From Mesorhizobium sp. (GTDB lineage: Bacteria; Pseudomonadota; Alphaproteobacteria; Rhizobiales; Rhizobiaceae), in the NCBI GenBank assembly GCA_019509685.1, contig JAEKLU010000263.1, forward strand, positions 1 through 15,203: a stretch of DNA of 15,203 bases. Reading direction: 5' to 3'. Under the pieces are notes generated by a model. That model made no database searches and was not told the DNA's origin. It saw nothing but the letters and a program-made list of their open reading frames with translations. The position numbers and the translations under genes are program-made. Positions 1-5,780 of the stretch are shown piece after piece (the stretch's first letter is position 1; every line of letters begins with the position of its first letter).

Positions 1-75
1 TACCAGCCTGCGGTCGAAGCAGAACCGAAGGGACCGAAATATTCCTGGCGGCGTAAGCGCGCTGGACCAGAATGA
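1..75 (+). CDS. Possible C-terminal tail of an unidentified protein (partial)
   Basis: The first reading frame is open from the window edge and ends at TGA 73-75, giving 24 residues that end in a basic stretch (KYSWRRKRAGPE). A hairpin starts at the stop codon, which fits a gene end. The fragment is too short to assign a family. A second frame stays open to about position 165, so the choice of frame is uncertain. Confidence 0.3.
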   Translation, partial: YQPAVEAEPKGPKYSWRRKRAGPE

Positions 76-93
76 CGTTCGGTTGAACCGTCA
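73..93 (+). terminator. Hairpin at the end of the upstream reading frame, possible terminator
   Basis: TGACGTTC (73-80) pairs with GAACCGTCA (85-93) around a GGTT loop, with one bulged C at 89. The stem overlaps the stop codon of the preceding frame. The bases after it are only moderately T-rich (TCCTTAT), so a rho-independent terminator is possible but not clear. Confidence 0.3.
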
Positions 94-114
94 TCCTTAT
101 CCAGTCCTTTGTCG

Positions 115-163
115 GAGCATGATCTTCTCCGAAAACCGGTCCCCACTTTTCGGCATCATGCTC
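115..163. repeat. Rhizobial-type interspersed palindrome
   Basis: GAGCATGAT at 115-123 is matched by ATCATGCTC at 155-163, and inside these CCGAAAA (130-136) is matched by TTTTCGG (147-153). The centre reads ACCGGTCCCCAC. I recognise this general design, GCATGAT plus CCGAAAA arms around ACCGGT, as a very common intergenic element in Mesorhizobium, Rhizobium and relatives. A shorter degenerate copy lies at 5747-5774. Its function is not known to me; an RNA hairpin or a mobile palindromic unit are both possible. It lies 86 bp before the GMC gene. Confidence 0.6.
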
Positions 164-202
164 TGACTGACGCGGCGGCATCTTTACAAGCCTTGTCGGC
201 AG

Positions 203-252
203 GCATTCTCTCGGCGGAACGGACGGAAACATCCGCCGGGAGGAGAGAATGC
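203..252 (+). promoter_or_regulatory. Hairpin over the ribosome binding site and start codon of the GMC gene
   Basis: GCATTCTCTC at 203-212 is the exact reverse complement of GAGAGAATGC at 243-252, which contains the ATG at 249-251. Inside this stem GGCGGA (213-218) pairs with TCCGCC (232-237) around a 13-base loop. The bases between the stems on the 3' side, 238-242 (GGGAG), form most of the Shine-Dalgarno sequence and would sit in a bulge. In RNA this would hold the start codon in a 10-bp helix. Regulation of translation is an inference. Confidence 0.45.
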
Positions 253-1856
253 GCTACGACTACGTGATCGCCGGCGGCGGCTCCGCCGGCTCGACGCTTG
301 CCGCAAGGCTGTCCGAGGACCCATCGAAGACGGTCTGCCTGATCGAAGCCGGCGGCAACGGCCGGGATCTCCTGATCCGCGCGCCGGCGGGCATCATCGC
401 GCTCCTGCCCGGTCGGCCGAAGATCAACAATTGGGCTTTCGAGACCGTGCCGCAAGCGGGGCTTAACGGCCGCAAGGGCTACCAGCCACGCGGCAAGGCT
501 CTCGGCGGCTCGAGCGTCATCAATGCCATGCTCTACACGCGCGGCCACCGCCGCGACTATGACGAATGGGCCGAGCTCGGCTGCGAGGGCTGGTCGTGGG
601 ACGAGGTGCTGCCCTATTTCCGACGCGCCGAAGGCAACCAGCGCGGCACTGATGCGCTGCATGGCGGCGAGGGACCGCTGAGGGTCGGCGAGCAGCAGGA
701 GCCGCGCGCCATCTCCCGGGCTTTCGTCGAGGCCTGCGGCGAAAATCAGATCAGGCGCAACGACGATTTCAACGGGCCGGAGCAGGAAGGGGCGGGGCTC
801 TATCAGGTGACACAGTTCTGGGGCGAGCGCCGCAATGGCGAACGCTGCTCCGCGGCCGCCGCCTATTTGCATCCGGCGATCGACCGACCGAACCTGACCG
901 TCATCACCGGCGCGCATGCCACCGGGCTGGTGTTCGACGGCAAGCGCGCCACCGGTCTGCGCTACCGCAAGGGCAAAGGCGAAGCCGTGGCGGAGGCCGG
1001 GCGCGAGGTGATCTTGTGCGGCGGCGCTTTTGGCTCGCCGCAGCTGCTGCTGCTGTCCGGCATCGGCCCGGCTTCCGAGCTTGCGGCGCATGGCATACCG
1101 GTCGTCCACGAACTGCCCGGCGTCGGCAAGAACCTGCAGGACCATCTCGATTTCATCCTGGCCTGGAAGTCGAGGGAGACCGACCTGGCTGGCATCGGCC
1201 TGCGCGGCCTGCCGGCGCTGATCCGGCATATGCTGCGCTGGCGCAAGGACGGCTCCGGCATGATCGCCACGCCCTATGCCGAAGGCGGCGCCTTCCTCAA
1301 ATCCGATCCGGCGATCGAGCGGCCCGATTTGCAGCTCCACTTCTGCATCGCCATCGTCGACGATCACGGTCGCAAGCTGCATATGGGCTACGGTTTTTCA
1401 TGCCATGTCTGCGTGCTGAGGCCGCATTCGCGCGGCGAGGTCGGACTATCGAGCGCCGACCCACTGGCGCCGCCGCGCATCGACCCGCGCTTCCTCTGCG
1501 ACGAGCGCGACGGCGACCTCCTGCTCAAGGGCGTCAGGATGATGCGCGCCATATTGGAGGCGCCGGCGCTGGCAAAATACCGCCAGAAGGAAATCTACAC
1601 GGCGGGGGCTTCCAGCGATGCCGAATTGATGGCGCATATCAAGGCGCGCGCCGACACGATCTATCACCCCGTTGGCACCTGCAAGATGGGCGTCGACAAC
1701 ATGGCCGTCGTCGATCCACAGCTCAAGGTACGGGGGCTCGAAAGGCTGCGCGTCGTCGATGCCTCGGTCATGCCGAAATTGATCGGCGGCAACACCAACG
1801 CACCGACGATCATGATCGCCGAAAAGGCGGCGGACATGATCCGAGCCGCGGGTTGA
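249..1856 (+). CDS. GMC-family FAD-dependent oxidoreductase (choline/alcohol dehydrogenase type)
   Basis: This 535-residue protein matches the usual length of bacterial GMC oxidoreductases, which oxidise alcohols with FAD. The N-terminal dinucleotide-binding motif GGGSAG is at residues 9-14, followed by LIEAGG at 31-36. GMC signature 1 is around residues 81-105 ([18 protein letters not shown]) and signature 2 around 259-273 ([15 protein letters not shown]). The catalytic histidine is expected in HPVGTCKMG (H473), and the second active-site residue in GGNTNAPT (N517). There is no signal peptide, so it should be cytoplasmic. The start follows a strong GGGAGGAG ribosome binding site, and the FAD motif begins just after it, so the start is firm. 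It resembles the choline dehydrogenase and long-chain alcohol dehydrogenase groups, but no betaine aldehyde dehydrogenase is adjacent and the substrate cannot be read. The start codon lies inside a hairpin (203-252). Confidence 0.95.
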   Translation: MRYDYVIAGGGSAGSTLAARLSEDPSKTVCLIEAGGNGRDLLIRAPAGIIALLPGRPKINNWAFETVPQAGLNGRKGYQPRGKALGGSSVINAMLYTRGHRRDYDEWAELGCEGWSWDEVLPYFRRAEGNQRGTDALHGGEGPLRVGEQQEPRAISRAFVEACGENQIRRNDDFNGPEQEGAGLYQVTQFWGERRNGERCSAAAAYLHPAIDRPNLTVITGAHATGLVFDGKRATGLRYRKGKGEAVAEAGREVILCGGAFGSPQLLLLSGIGPASELAAHGIPVVHELPGVGKNLQDHLDFILAWKSRETDLAGIGLRGLPALIRHMLRWRKDGSGMIATPYAEGGAFLKSDPAIERPDLQLHFCIAIVDDHGRKLHMGYGFSCHVCVLRPHSRGEVGLSSADPLAPPRIDPRFLCDERDGDLLLKGVRMMRAILEAPALAKYRQKEIYTAGASSDAELMAHIKARADTIYHPVGTCKMGVDNMAVVDPQLKVRGLERLRVVDASVMPKLIGGNTNAPTIMIAEKAADMIRAAG

Positions 1857-1867
1857 TTTTCGCCCTT

Positions 1868-1955
1868 GTGGTCGGACCAGAAAATTTCATTCTGGGACTA
1901 TCTCACCGGCGTGGCGGGTTATCTCGCCAATTAGAATTTTTTCTGGTCAGACCAC
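1868..1955. promoter_or_regulatory. Inverted pair of TGGTCNGACCA palindromes in the GMC-PfpI spacer
   Basis: Two 11-base palindromes, TGGTCGGACCA at 1869-1879 and TGGTCAGACCA at 1944-1954, lie 75 bp apart centre to centre. Each carries the same one-sided extension (AGAAAATT, with two extra A in the right copy) pointing towards the other, so the whole is an inverted repeat with arms of about 19 bases and a loop of about 48. The form TGGTCNGACCA is typical of sites bound by GntR regulators of the FadR/FCD type. The element is also flanked by CTT on both sides (1865-1867 and 1956-1958), so a small non-coding transposable element is an alternative. No GntR gene is in the window. Confidence 0.5.
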
Positions 1956-2004
1956 CTTGCCGATTTCCTCTTCCTCTTTCTGCGGCTTGCCCTTAGGATA
2001 GGTC

Positions 2005-2027
2005 TATTATTTCACGTCTCGAAATAA
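2005..2027 (+). promoter_or_regulatory. Candidate -10 and overlapping dyad operator before the PfpI gene
   Basis: TATTAT at 2005-2010 resembles a -10 hexamer. It overlaps a perfect dyad, TTATTTC (2007-2013) and GAAATAA (2021-2027), separated by 7 bases. The dyad ends 22 bp before the ATG. No convincing -35 is present at the right spacing. A repressor or activator site over the promoter is an inference. Confidence 0.3.
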
Positions 2028-2049
2028 ATAACCGGCAAGGGAGGAAGGC

Positions 2050-2670
2050 ATGGCAGGCAAGAAAATATTGATGCTCGTTGGCGAGTTCAGTGAAGAATAC
2101 GAGATTTTCGTCTTTGAACAGGCGATGCACGCGGTTGGCCACACCGTTCACGTGGTTTGCCCGGACAAGAAAGCCGGCGATGTGCTGAAGACCTCGCTGC
2201 ACGATTTCGAGGGCCACCAGACCTATACGGAAAAGCTCGGCCACGACTACATCCTCAACAAGACCTTTGCCGAGGTGAACCCGGCCGATTACGACGCGGT
2301 CTACGCGGCCGGCGGGCGCGGTCCGGAATACATTCGCATCGACAAGCGCGTGCAGGCGCTGGTCAGGCATTTCCATGAGGCAGGAAAGCCGATCTTCACC
2401 ATCTGCCATGGCGTGCAGATCCTGATCGCCGTCGACGGCGTGGTGCGCGGCCGCGAGGTCGCGGCGTTGCACTATTGCGAACCGGAAGTGACGCTTGCCG
2501 GCGGCATCTATATCGACGTTTCGCCAACCGGCGCGCATGTCGACGGCAATCTGGTTTCAGCCAAGGGTTGGCCCGGCCTTGCCGCTTTCATGCGGGAATG
2601 CCTGAAAGTGCTCGGCACGGAAATCCGTCACGGTGAAACGTTGATGCGTGACGAGCGGCAAGCCGCATAA
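2050..2670 (+). CDS. DJ-1/PfpI family protein
   Basis: This 206-residue protein has the DJ-1/PfpI fold signature. The nucleophile-elbow motif TICHGVQIL gives Cys119 next to His120, the partner acidic patch EFSEEYE lies near residues 12-18, and AAGGRGPEYIR (86-96) is the conserved glycine loop. Family members include PfpI/YhbO-type stress proteins and glyoxalase-like or protein-repair enzymes; the exact activity cannot be told from sequence. It is somewhat longer than minimal PfpI proteins (about 170-190 residues), with extra residues at the C-terminus. There is no signal peptide, so it should be cytoplasmic. The ribosome binding site GGGAGGAAGGC directly precedes the ATG. It stands alone after a 193-bp spacer carrying palindromic sites, so it is probably transcribed from its own promoter. 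Confidence 0.92.
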   Translation: MAGKKILMLVGEFSEEYEIFVFEQAMHAVGHTVHVVCPDKKAGDVLKTSLHDFEGHQTYTEKLGHDYILNKTFAEVNPADYDAVYAAGGRGPEYIRIDKRVQALVRHFHEAGKPIFTICHGVQILIAVDGVVRGREVAALHYCEPEVTLAGGIYIDVSPTGAHVDGNLVSAKGWPGLAAFMRECLKVLGTEIRHGETLMRDERQAA

Positions 2671-2730
2671 TTGGTTCAGCCGGCAGCTTCAGGTCAACCC
2701 CCTGACTGCAAGTAAAAAGCGGCCGGACTG

Positions 2731-2922
2731 CTATTGACGCCGTCCGCCGCCCGCCTGGACCTTGTCGAGGCGGTCGAGCAAATCCTTGAGTTGCCTGGGT
2801 GTTTCTTTCTGCAGACGGAATTCGGGTATCGTGCGCAAGAAGCGCTTCGTCGCCTCGGTGCCCATTTGCCGCCTGATATCGGCGGCAAGATCAGCGCGCC
2901 TGTTATCGTTGTTGCCGTTCAT
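2731..2922 (-). CDS. Small hypothetical protein, 63 residues
   Basis: Reading from ATG 2922-2920 to TAG 2733-2731, the product begins MNGNNDNRRADLAADIRRQM and ends KVQAGGGRRQ. It is rich in Arg, Asp, Gln and Leu, looks helical and soluble, and has no membrane segment or known motif. The frame extends further upstream to 2997, but the residues before this ATG look like non-coding translation, so the shorter start is preferred; only a weak GGGACG precedes it. It is divergent from grpE and convergent with the PfpI gene. Support is composition, a plausible protein-like amphipathic pattern and a position filling an otherwise empty spacer. I do not recognise the family. Confidence 0.5.
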   Translation of the reverse strand: MNGNNDNRRADLAADIRRQMGTEATKRFLRTIPEFRLQKETPRQLKDLLDRLDKVQAGGGRRQ

Positions 2923-3142
2923 CGTCCCAAAAATCCTATGTCGACTTCGAAACTCTTGCAGCATGGCAATGGTTCCCGCATCTTGCCTCAAGAGCAAGCA
3001 AAGCTGGCCGATACGGTAAAATTTGAATTAATTTGGAACGATCGGCGATATTGGCCAGTCGGCGCTTAGCTCTTGATTTTTGGCCCCCAAACCTCGATAT
3101 CGGGCGCAAATCCAGAACCAATGCGAATGATGGGAAACGGCG
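2923..3142. other. Divergent spacer between the small gene and grpE
   Basis: This 220-bp spacer has an A/T-rich middle (about 3014-3035) unlike its surroundings, as expected of a promoter region. TGGCCGATA (3005-3013) and TATTGGCCA (3049-3057) form a near-perfect 9-bp inverted repeat around that A/T-rich stretch. I see no CIRCE-like element and no convincing heat-shock sigma-factor promoter, although the downstream gene is a chaperone gene. Confidence 0.4.
3023..3051 (+). promoter_or_regulatory. Candidate sigma70-type promoter for grpE
   Basis: TTGAAT at 3023-3028 and CGATAT at 3046-3051 are separated by 17 bases and lie 91 bp before the grpE start. The match to consensus is moderate. The pair lies within the inverted repeat 3005-3057. 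Confidence 0.25.
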
Positions 3143-3775
3143 ATGAGCGACCAGACAAAAGACGAACGCGCGCCCGAGGAAATCGAAGCCACCCAGGCTT
3201 CCGGCGAACGTGCGGAAGGCGGCGTCGACGGCGACTATGAAGCGCTTGTGCGGCTGCTGAAGGAAAACGAGGAACTGAAGGACCGCGCGCTGCGCACTGC
3301 CGCGGAAATGGAAAATCTGCGCCGTCGCACCGCGCGCGACGTGCATGACGCGCGCAGCTACGCGGTGGCGAATTTCGCCCGCGACATGCTGTCGGTGTCG
3401 GACAATCTGCGCCGCGCGCTGGATGCCATACCGGCCGAGGCGAAGGCCGCGGGTGATGCCGGCTTCAAGGCGCTGATCGAGGGCGTCGATCTCACCGAAC
3501 GCGCCATGCTTTCGGCGCTGGAGCGCCACGGCGTCAAGAAGCTGACGCCGGAAGGCGAGAAGTTCGATCCGAACTTCCACCAGGCGATGTACGAAGTGCC
3601 CAATCCGGACGTTCCGGCCGGCACCGTCGTCCAGGTGGTGCAGCCCGGTTATTCGATCGGCGAGCGGGTGCTGCGTCCGGCCATGGTCGGCGTCGCCAAG
3701 GGCGGCCCGAAGGCTGCCGCCGAGGCCCCTGTCGAGCCGGGACCTGTGAACGAGCAGGCCGAGAAGGATGCGTGA
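3143..3775 (+). CDS. grpE: Nucleotide exchange factor GrpE
   Basis: GrpE is the cytoplasmic nucleotide exchange factor of DnaK: as a dimer it drives ADP release in the DnaK-DnaJ cycle. The 210-residue length is typical of alphaproteobacteria. Residues 1-32 are acidic and disordered-looking, about 33-95 form the long coiled-coil helix, and the C-terminal beta-wing domain covers about 135-188, with the family signature [14 protein letters not shown] (141-154) and [17 protein letters not shown] (168-184). An Ala/Pro/Glu-rich tail follows. The ATG is preceded by a modest GGGAAACGGCG site. In many relatives grpE follows the repressor gene hrcA; here the upstream neighbour is a divergent small gene, so hrcA is not adjacent. 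The stop codon ends one base before a heptamer repeat array. Confidence 0.97.
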   Translation: MSDQTKDERAPEEIEATQASGERAEGGVDGDYEALVRLLKENEELKDRALRTAAEMENLRRRTARDVHDARSYAVANFARDMLSVSDNLRRALDAIPAEAKAAGDAGFKALIEGVDLTERAMLSALERHGVKKLTPEGEKFDPNFHQAMYEVPNPDVPAGTVVQVVQPGYSIGERVLRPAMVGVAKGGPKAAAEAPVEPGPVNEQAEKDA

Positions 3776-3776
3776 G

Positions 3777-3825
3777 AGTGAGTAGCGAATAGGGAGTAGC
3801 GAATAGCGAATAGCGAATAGGGAGT
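3777..3825. repeat. Heptamer tandem array, left arm (grpE-TRIC spacer)
   Basis: Seven exact-length 7-bp units in a row: AGTGAGT, AGCGAAT, AGGGAGT, then AGCGAAT three times, then AGGGAGT. The array begins one base after the grpE stop codon. Its first 28 bases match the reverse complement of 3867-3894 at 26 of 28 positions, so the spacer can fold into a long hairpin. Confidence 0.9.
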
Positions 3826-3852
3826 CAGATACTTATCCACGGCTTCGTGCTA

Positions 3853-3894
3853 GTTCCCTACTCACTATTCGCTACTCACTATTCGCTACTCGCT
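3853..3894. repeat. Heptamer tandem array, right arm (grpE-TRIC spacer)
   Basis: Six units in the opposite orientation: a degenerate GTTCCCT, then ACTCACT, ATTCGCT, ACTCACT, ATTCGCT and ACTCGCT. The array ends five bases before the ATG of the TRIC gene and occupies the place where a ribosome binding site should be. The 27 bases between the arms (3826-3852) are not repetitive. Confidence 0.88.
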
Positions 3895-3899
3895 CACTC

Positions 3900-4532
3900 A
3901 TGAACCCCATCGACCTCCTCGACTATGCCGGCGTCGCCGTCTTCGCGGCGACGGGCGCGCTTGCCGCTTCGCGCAAAGAGCTCGACATTATCGGCTTCCT
4001 GTTCCTGGCCAGCGTCACCGGCATCGGCGGCGGAACGTTGCGCGACGTCATCCTCAACCTGCCGGTATTCTGGGTCGCCAACAGCGGCTATGTGCTGATC
4101 TGCGCCGTGGTGGCGGTGCTGGTCTTCTTCAGCGCGCACCGCTTCGAGTCCCGCTACAAGCTGCTGCTGTGGCTCGATGCCGTCGGGCTTGCCGCCTTCT
4201 CGGTGATGGGCGCGGCCAAGGGGTTGGCGATCACCGGCTCACCCGTCGTGTCGGTCGTCATGGGCGTGCTGACGGCGACCTTCGGCGGCATCTTGCGCGA
4301 CCTGCTCGCGGGCGAGCCGTCCGTGCTGCTGCGGCCCGAAATCTACGTCACGGCGGCGCTCGCCGGCGCCACCATCTTTACGCTTGGCGATCTAACCGGC
4401 CTGCCGGCGCTGCTTTCGAGCCTGCTAGGCTTCGCGGCCGCCTTCCTGGTGCGCGGCGGCGCGCTCAAATTCGGCTGGTCGTTTCCGGCGTATCGGAGTC
4501 GGCCGGGGCGACGGCCGGAGGATATTCCGTGA
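3900..4532 (+). CDS. TRIC/UPF0126 (YadS-like) family membrane protein, predicted cation channel
   Basis: This 210-residue protein is the usual size for the bacterial TRIC family (UPF0126, YadS/YicG-like), inner-membrane homologues of trimeric intracellular cation channels. It shows about seven hydrophobic segments and an internal duplication: GIGGGTLRDV at residues 41-50 is echoed by TFGGILRDLL at 127-136, as expected for the two three-helix repeats, each with a glycine-rich kink. Residues 195-210 form a basic, probably cytoplasmic tail. The N-terminus MNPIDLLDYAGVAVFAATG fits the family, so the ATG at 3900 should be right, yet no Shine-Dalgarno sequence precedes it; the upstream bases are heptamer repeats. 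Transport activity is known for a few relatives; the ion and role here are inferred. Both flanking spacers are repeat-filled, so the gene probably depends on transcription from grpE or on an undetected promoter. Confidence 0.9.
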   Translation: MNPIDLLDYAGVAVFAATGALAASRKELDIIGFLFLASVTGIGGGTLRDVILNLPVFWVANSGYVLICAVVAVLVFFSAHRFESRYKLLLWLDAVGLAAFSVMGAAKGLAITGSPVVSVVMGVLTATFGGILRDLLAGEPSVLLRPEIYVTAALAGATIFTLGDLTGLPALLSSLLGFAAAFLVRGGALKFGWSFPAYRSRPGRRPEDIP

Positions 4533-4535
4533 AGG

Positions 4536-4563
4536 AGCGAATAGCGAGTAGCGAATAGGGATT
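4536..4563. repeat. Heptamer tandem array, left arm (TRIC-olsB spacer)
   Basis: Four 7-bp units, AGCGAAT, AGCGAGT, AGCGAAT and AGGGATT, start three bases after the TRIC stop codon. They match the reverse complement of 4593-4620 at 25 of 28 positions. The GGGATT end also pairs with AATCCC inside the 29-base loop. Confidence 0.88.
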
Positions 4564-4592
4564 ACAGGGAACAAATCCCGCTACTTTCTTCT

Positions 4593-4620
4593 ATTCGCTA
4601 TTCGCTATTCGCTATTCGCT
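4593..4620. repeat. Heptamer tandem array, right arm, running into the olsB stop codon
   Basis: Four perfect copies of ATTCGCT stand in a row. On the minus strand the olsB stop codon TAG (4621-4619) is formed by the last olsB-side A plus the first bases of the array. Together with 4536-4563 it makes a 28-bp-arm hairpin between two convergent genes, which could act as a two-way terminator. Confidence 0.92.
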
Positions 4621-5506
4621 AAGCCGCGAAGCGCTGGCCTTCGCCGCCATAATAGTTGACGTAGCGGGCGCCGATCTCCTTGACCGGCATGACGACAAAG
4701 ACGTCGACGGTCGAGAATTCATGATCGATGACGCAGCCATCGCCGATGCGGGCGCCGACGCGCAGATAACCCTTGACCAGCGGCGGCATCGCGGCGATCG
4801 CCGCCTTAGCGTTCACCGCCTCGATCGGCATCAGGTCCATCGAACAGTAGCGGCTGGCAACGGCCCGGACATCCCAGGCGGAATCGGTGCGGCAGTGATG
4901 CGCGAGATAGGTCAAAGCCTCGGCATGGGCGGCCGGCACGATGCCGTGGAAGGACGCGCAGCCGGTCATGACGCCGATGCTGTAATGGTTGATGTAGGCC
5001 CAGATGCCTTGCCAGAGCGCCTCGATGGTGCGCTTGGAGCGGTATTCCTTGAGAACGCAGGAGCGGCCGAGCTCAAGGAAACGCTGGCCGGGGTGGCGCG
5101 CGATCAGCTTGGTCAGTTCGAACTCGCCCTCGGAATAGAAGCCGCCGGCCGCCGTGGCGATCTCCTGCCGCAGCAGCCGATAAGTGCCGACGATGCGGCG
5201 ATGCTCGGGGCCGGGCAGGGTGGTATCCAACACCAGAAGATGATCGCAAAGCGGATCGAAACGGTCGGCATCCCGCCGGTCCTGGGCCTGGAACAGATCT
5301 TTCCTCGCGCCGAGCTCGTCATAAAATACCCGGTAGCGCACTTCCTGGGCGGCGGCGATTTCGGCCTCGTTGCGGGCAAGCCGCACTTCGAGGTTGCCGA
5401 TACGGCCCAGCGGTGCACCGCTTGCGACAGCATCGGCGGTACGGGCGGCGAGCAGGGCGCCGCCAGCATTTGGCCGAGTGTCACATTCCGGCATGACTGT
5501 ATGCAC
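4619..5506 (-). CDS. olsB: L-ornithine N(alpha)-acyltransferase OlsB
   Basis: OlsB transfers a 3-hydroxyacyl group from acyl carrier protein to the alpha-amino group of ornithine, making lyso-ornithine lipid, the first step to phosphorus-free ornithine lipids. The 295-residue length equals that of rhizobial OlsB. It belongs to the GNAT-like acetyltransferase group: EVRYRVFYDELGA (55-67), RIVGTYRLLRQE (104-115), FELTKLIARHP (129-139), ELGRSCVLKEYRSKRTIEALW (in 145-165) and the distal PPLVKGYLRVGARIGDG (241-257) are characteristic. The start is GTG at 5506-5504, eight bases after AAGGAG; the in-frame ATG four codons later lacks a well-placed site. The partner acyltransferase olsA is not adjacent. 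A PHO-box-like sequence lies 51 bp upstream, agreeing with known phosphate-starvation induction in Sinorhizobium. The stop codon belongs to a heptamer repeat. Confidence 0.93.
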   Translation of the reverse strand: MHTVMPECDTRPNAGGALLAARTADAVASGAPLGRIGNLEVRLARNEAEIAAAQEVRYRVFYDELGARKDLFQAQDRRDADRFDPLCDHLLVLDTTLPGPEHRRIVGTYRLLRQEIATAAGGFYSEGEFELTKLIARHPGQRFLELGRSCVLKEYRSKRTIEALWQGIWAYINHYSIGVMTGCASFHGIVPAAHAEALTYLAHHCRTDSAWDVRAVASRYCSMDLMPIEAVNAKAAIAAMPPLVKGYLRVGARIGDGCVIDHEFSTVDVFVVMPVKEIGARYVNYYGGEGQRFAA

Positions 5507-5557
5507 GAGTGATTCTCCTTCGAGCCATCCCTCTTGGCACGGGGATACGGTGTAGGT

Positions 5558-5575
5558 GCAACAGGATTGTGACAG
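5558..5575 (-). promoter_or_regulatory. PHO box (PhoB binding site) upstream of olsB
   Basis: Read on the minus strand, the sequence is CTGTCAC-AATC-CTGTTGC: two 7-bp direct repeats with a 4-bp spacer, the exact spacing of the PHO box (consensus CTGTCAT, A/T-rich 4, CTGTCAC). The first half matches at 6 of 7 and the second at 5 of 7 positions. It ends 51 bp before the olsB GTG, and CGTATC, eight bases further on, could serve as the -10. Ornithine lipid synthesis is known to be induced through PhoB under phosphate limitation in rhizobia. Confidence 0.65.
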
Positions 5576-5625
5576 TACCGTGATACGAGAGGACGGGCAA
5601 TACTTCGCCGGCTGGCAATTACCCT

Positions 5626-5717
5626 CAACCGGCTACCTTACGGTTGGAAAACCCAGGCAATCCAAGGCATTCGGCGGTTAAAAATTTCGTTACCGCCGGG
5701 TCCCGCTGAAATCGGGA
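5626..5717. other. Three short hairpins between the kinase gene and olsB
   Basis: CAACCG/CGGTTG (5626-5631 with 5641-5646), CGGCGGT/ACCGCCG (5672-5678 with 5692-5698) and TCCCG/CGGGA (5701-5705 with 5713-5717) lie one after another in the 274-bp spacer. None has a clear T tail on the minus strand, so a classical terminator for the kinase gene is not proven. Their clustering suggests an attenuating or RNA-stabilising 3' region. Confidence 0.35.
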
Positions 5718-5746
5718 CGGCCGCTCCGTTTGGTTGGGCAGGACGT

Positions 5747-5774
5747 ATCCGAAAACCGATTCCAGTTTCGGGAT
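5747..5774. repeat. Degenerate second copy of the rhizobial palindrome
   Basis: ATCCGAAA (5747-5754) and TTTCGGGAT (5766-5774) form imperfect arms around ACCGATTCCAG. The core CCGAAAACCG is shared with the element at 115-163, but the outer GCATGAT arms are missing. It starts 7 bp beyond the stop codon of the kinase gene and may serve as a 3' hairpin. Confidence 0.45.
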
Positions 5775-5780
5775 TGTAAA

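Noticed and set aside
156..1382. Long minus-strand open frame (408 codons) opposite the GMC gene
   Set aside because: Composition is Ala/Arg/Gly/Gln-rich without family motifs, and the plus strand carries a clear enzyme. High G/C creates such shadow frames.
3072..3100. Heat-shock promoter for grpE starting at CTTGAT
   Set aside because: No matching -10 at the expected distance; the C-rich stretch is only a few bases away from the CTTG.
3833..3841. DnaA-box-like TTATCCACG between the heptamer arrays
   Set aside because: A single site with one mismatch, no further boxes or A/T-rich unwinding region, so no origin is supported.
3777..3894. Heptamer arrays as a CRISPR-like array
   Set aside because: Units are 7 bp, directly adjoining, without spacers, and in inverted halves; there are no cas genes.
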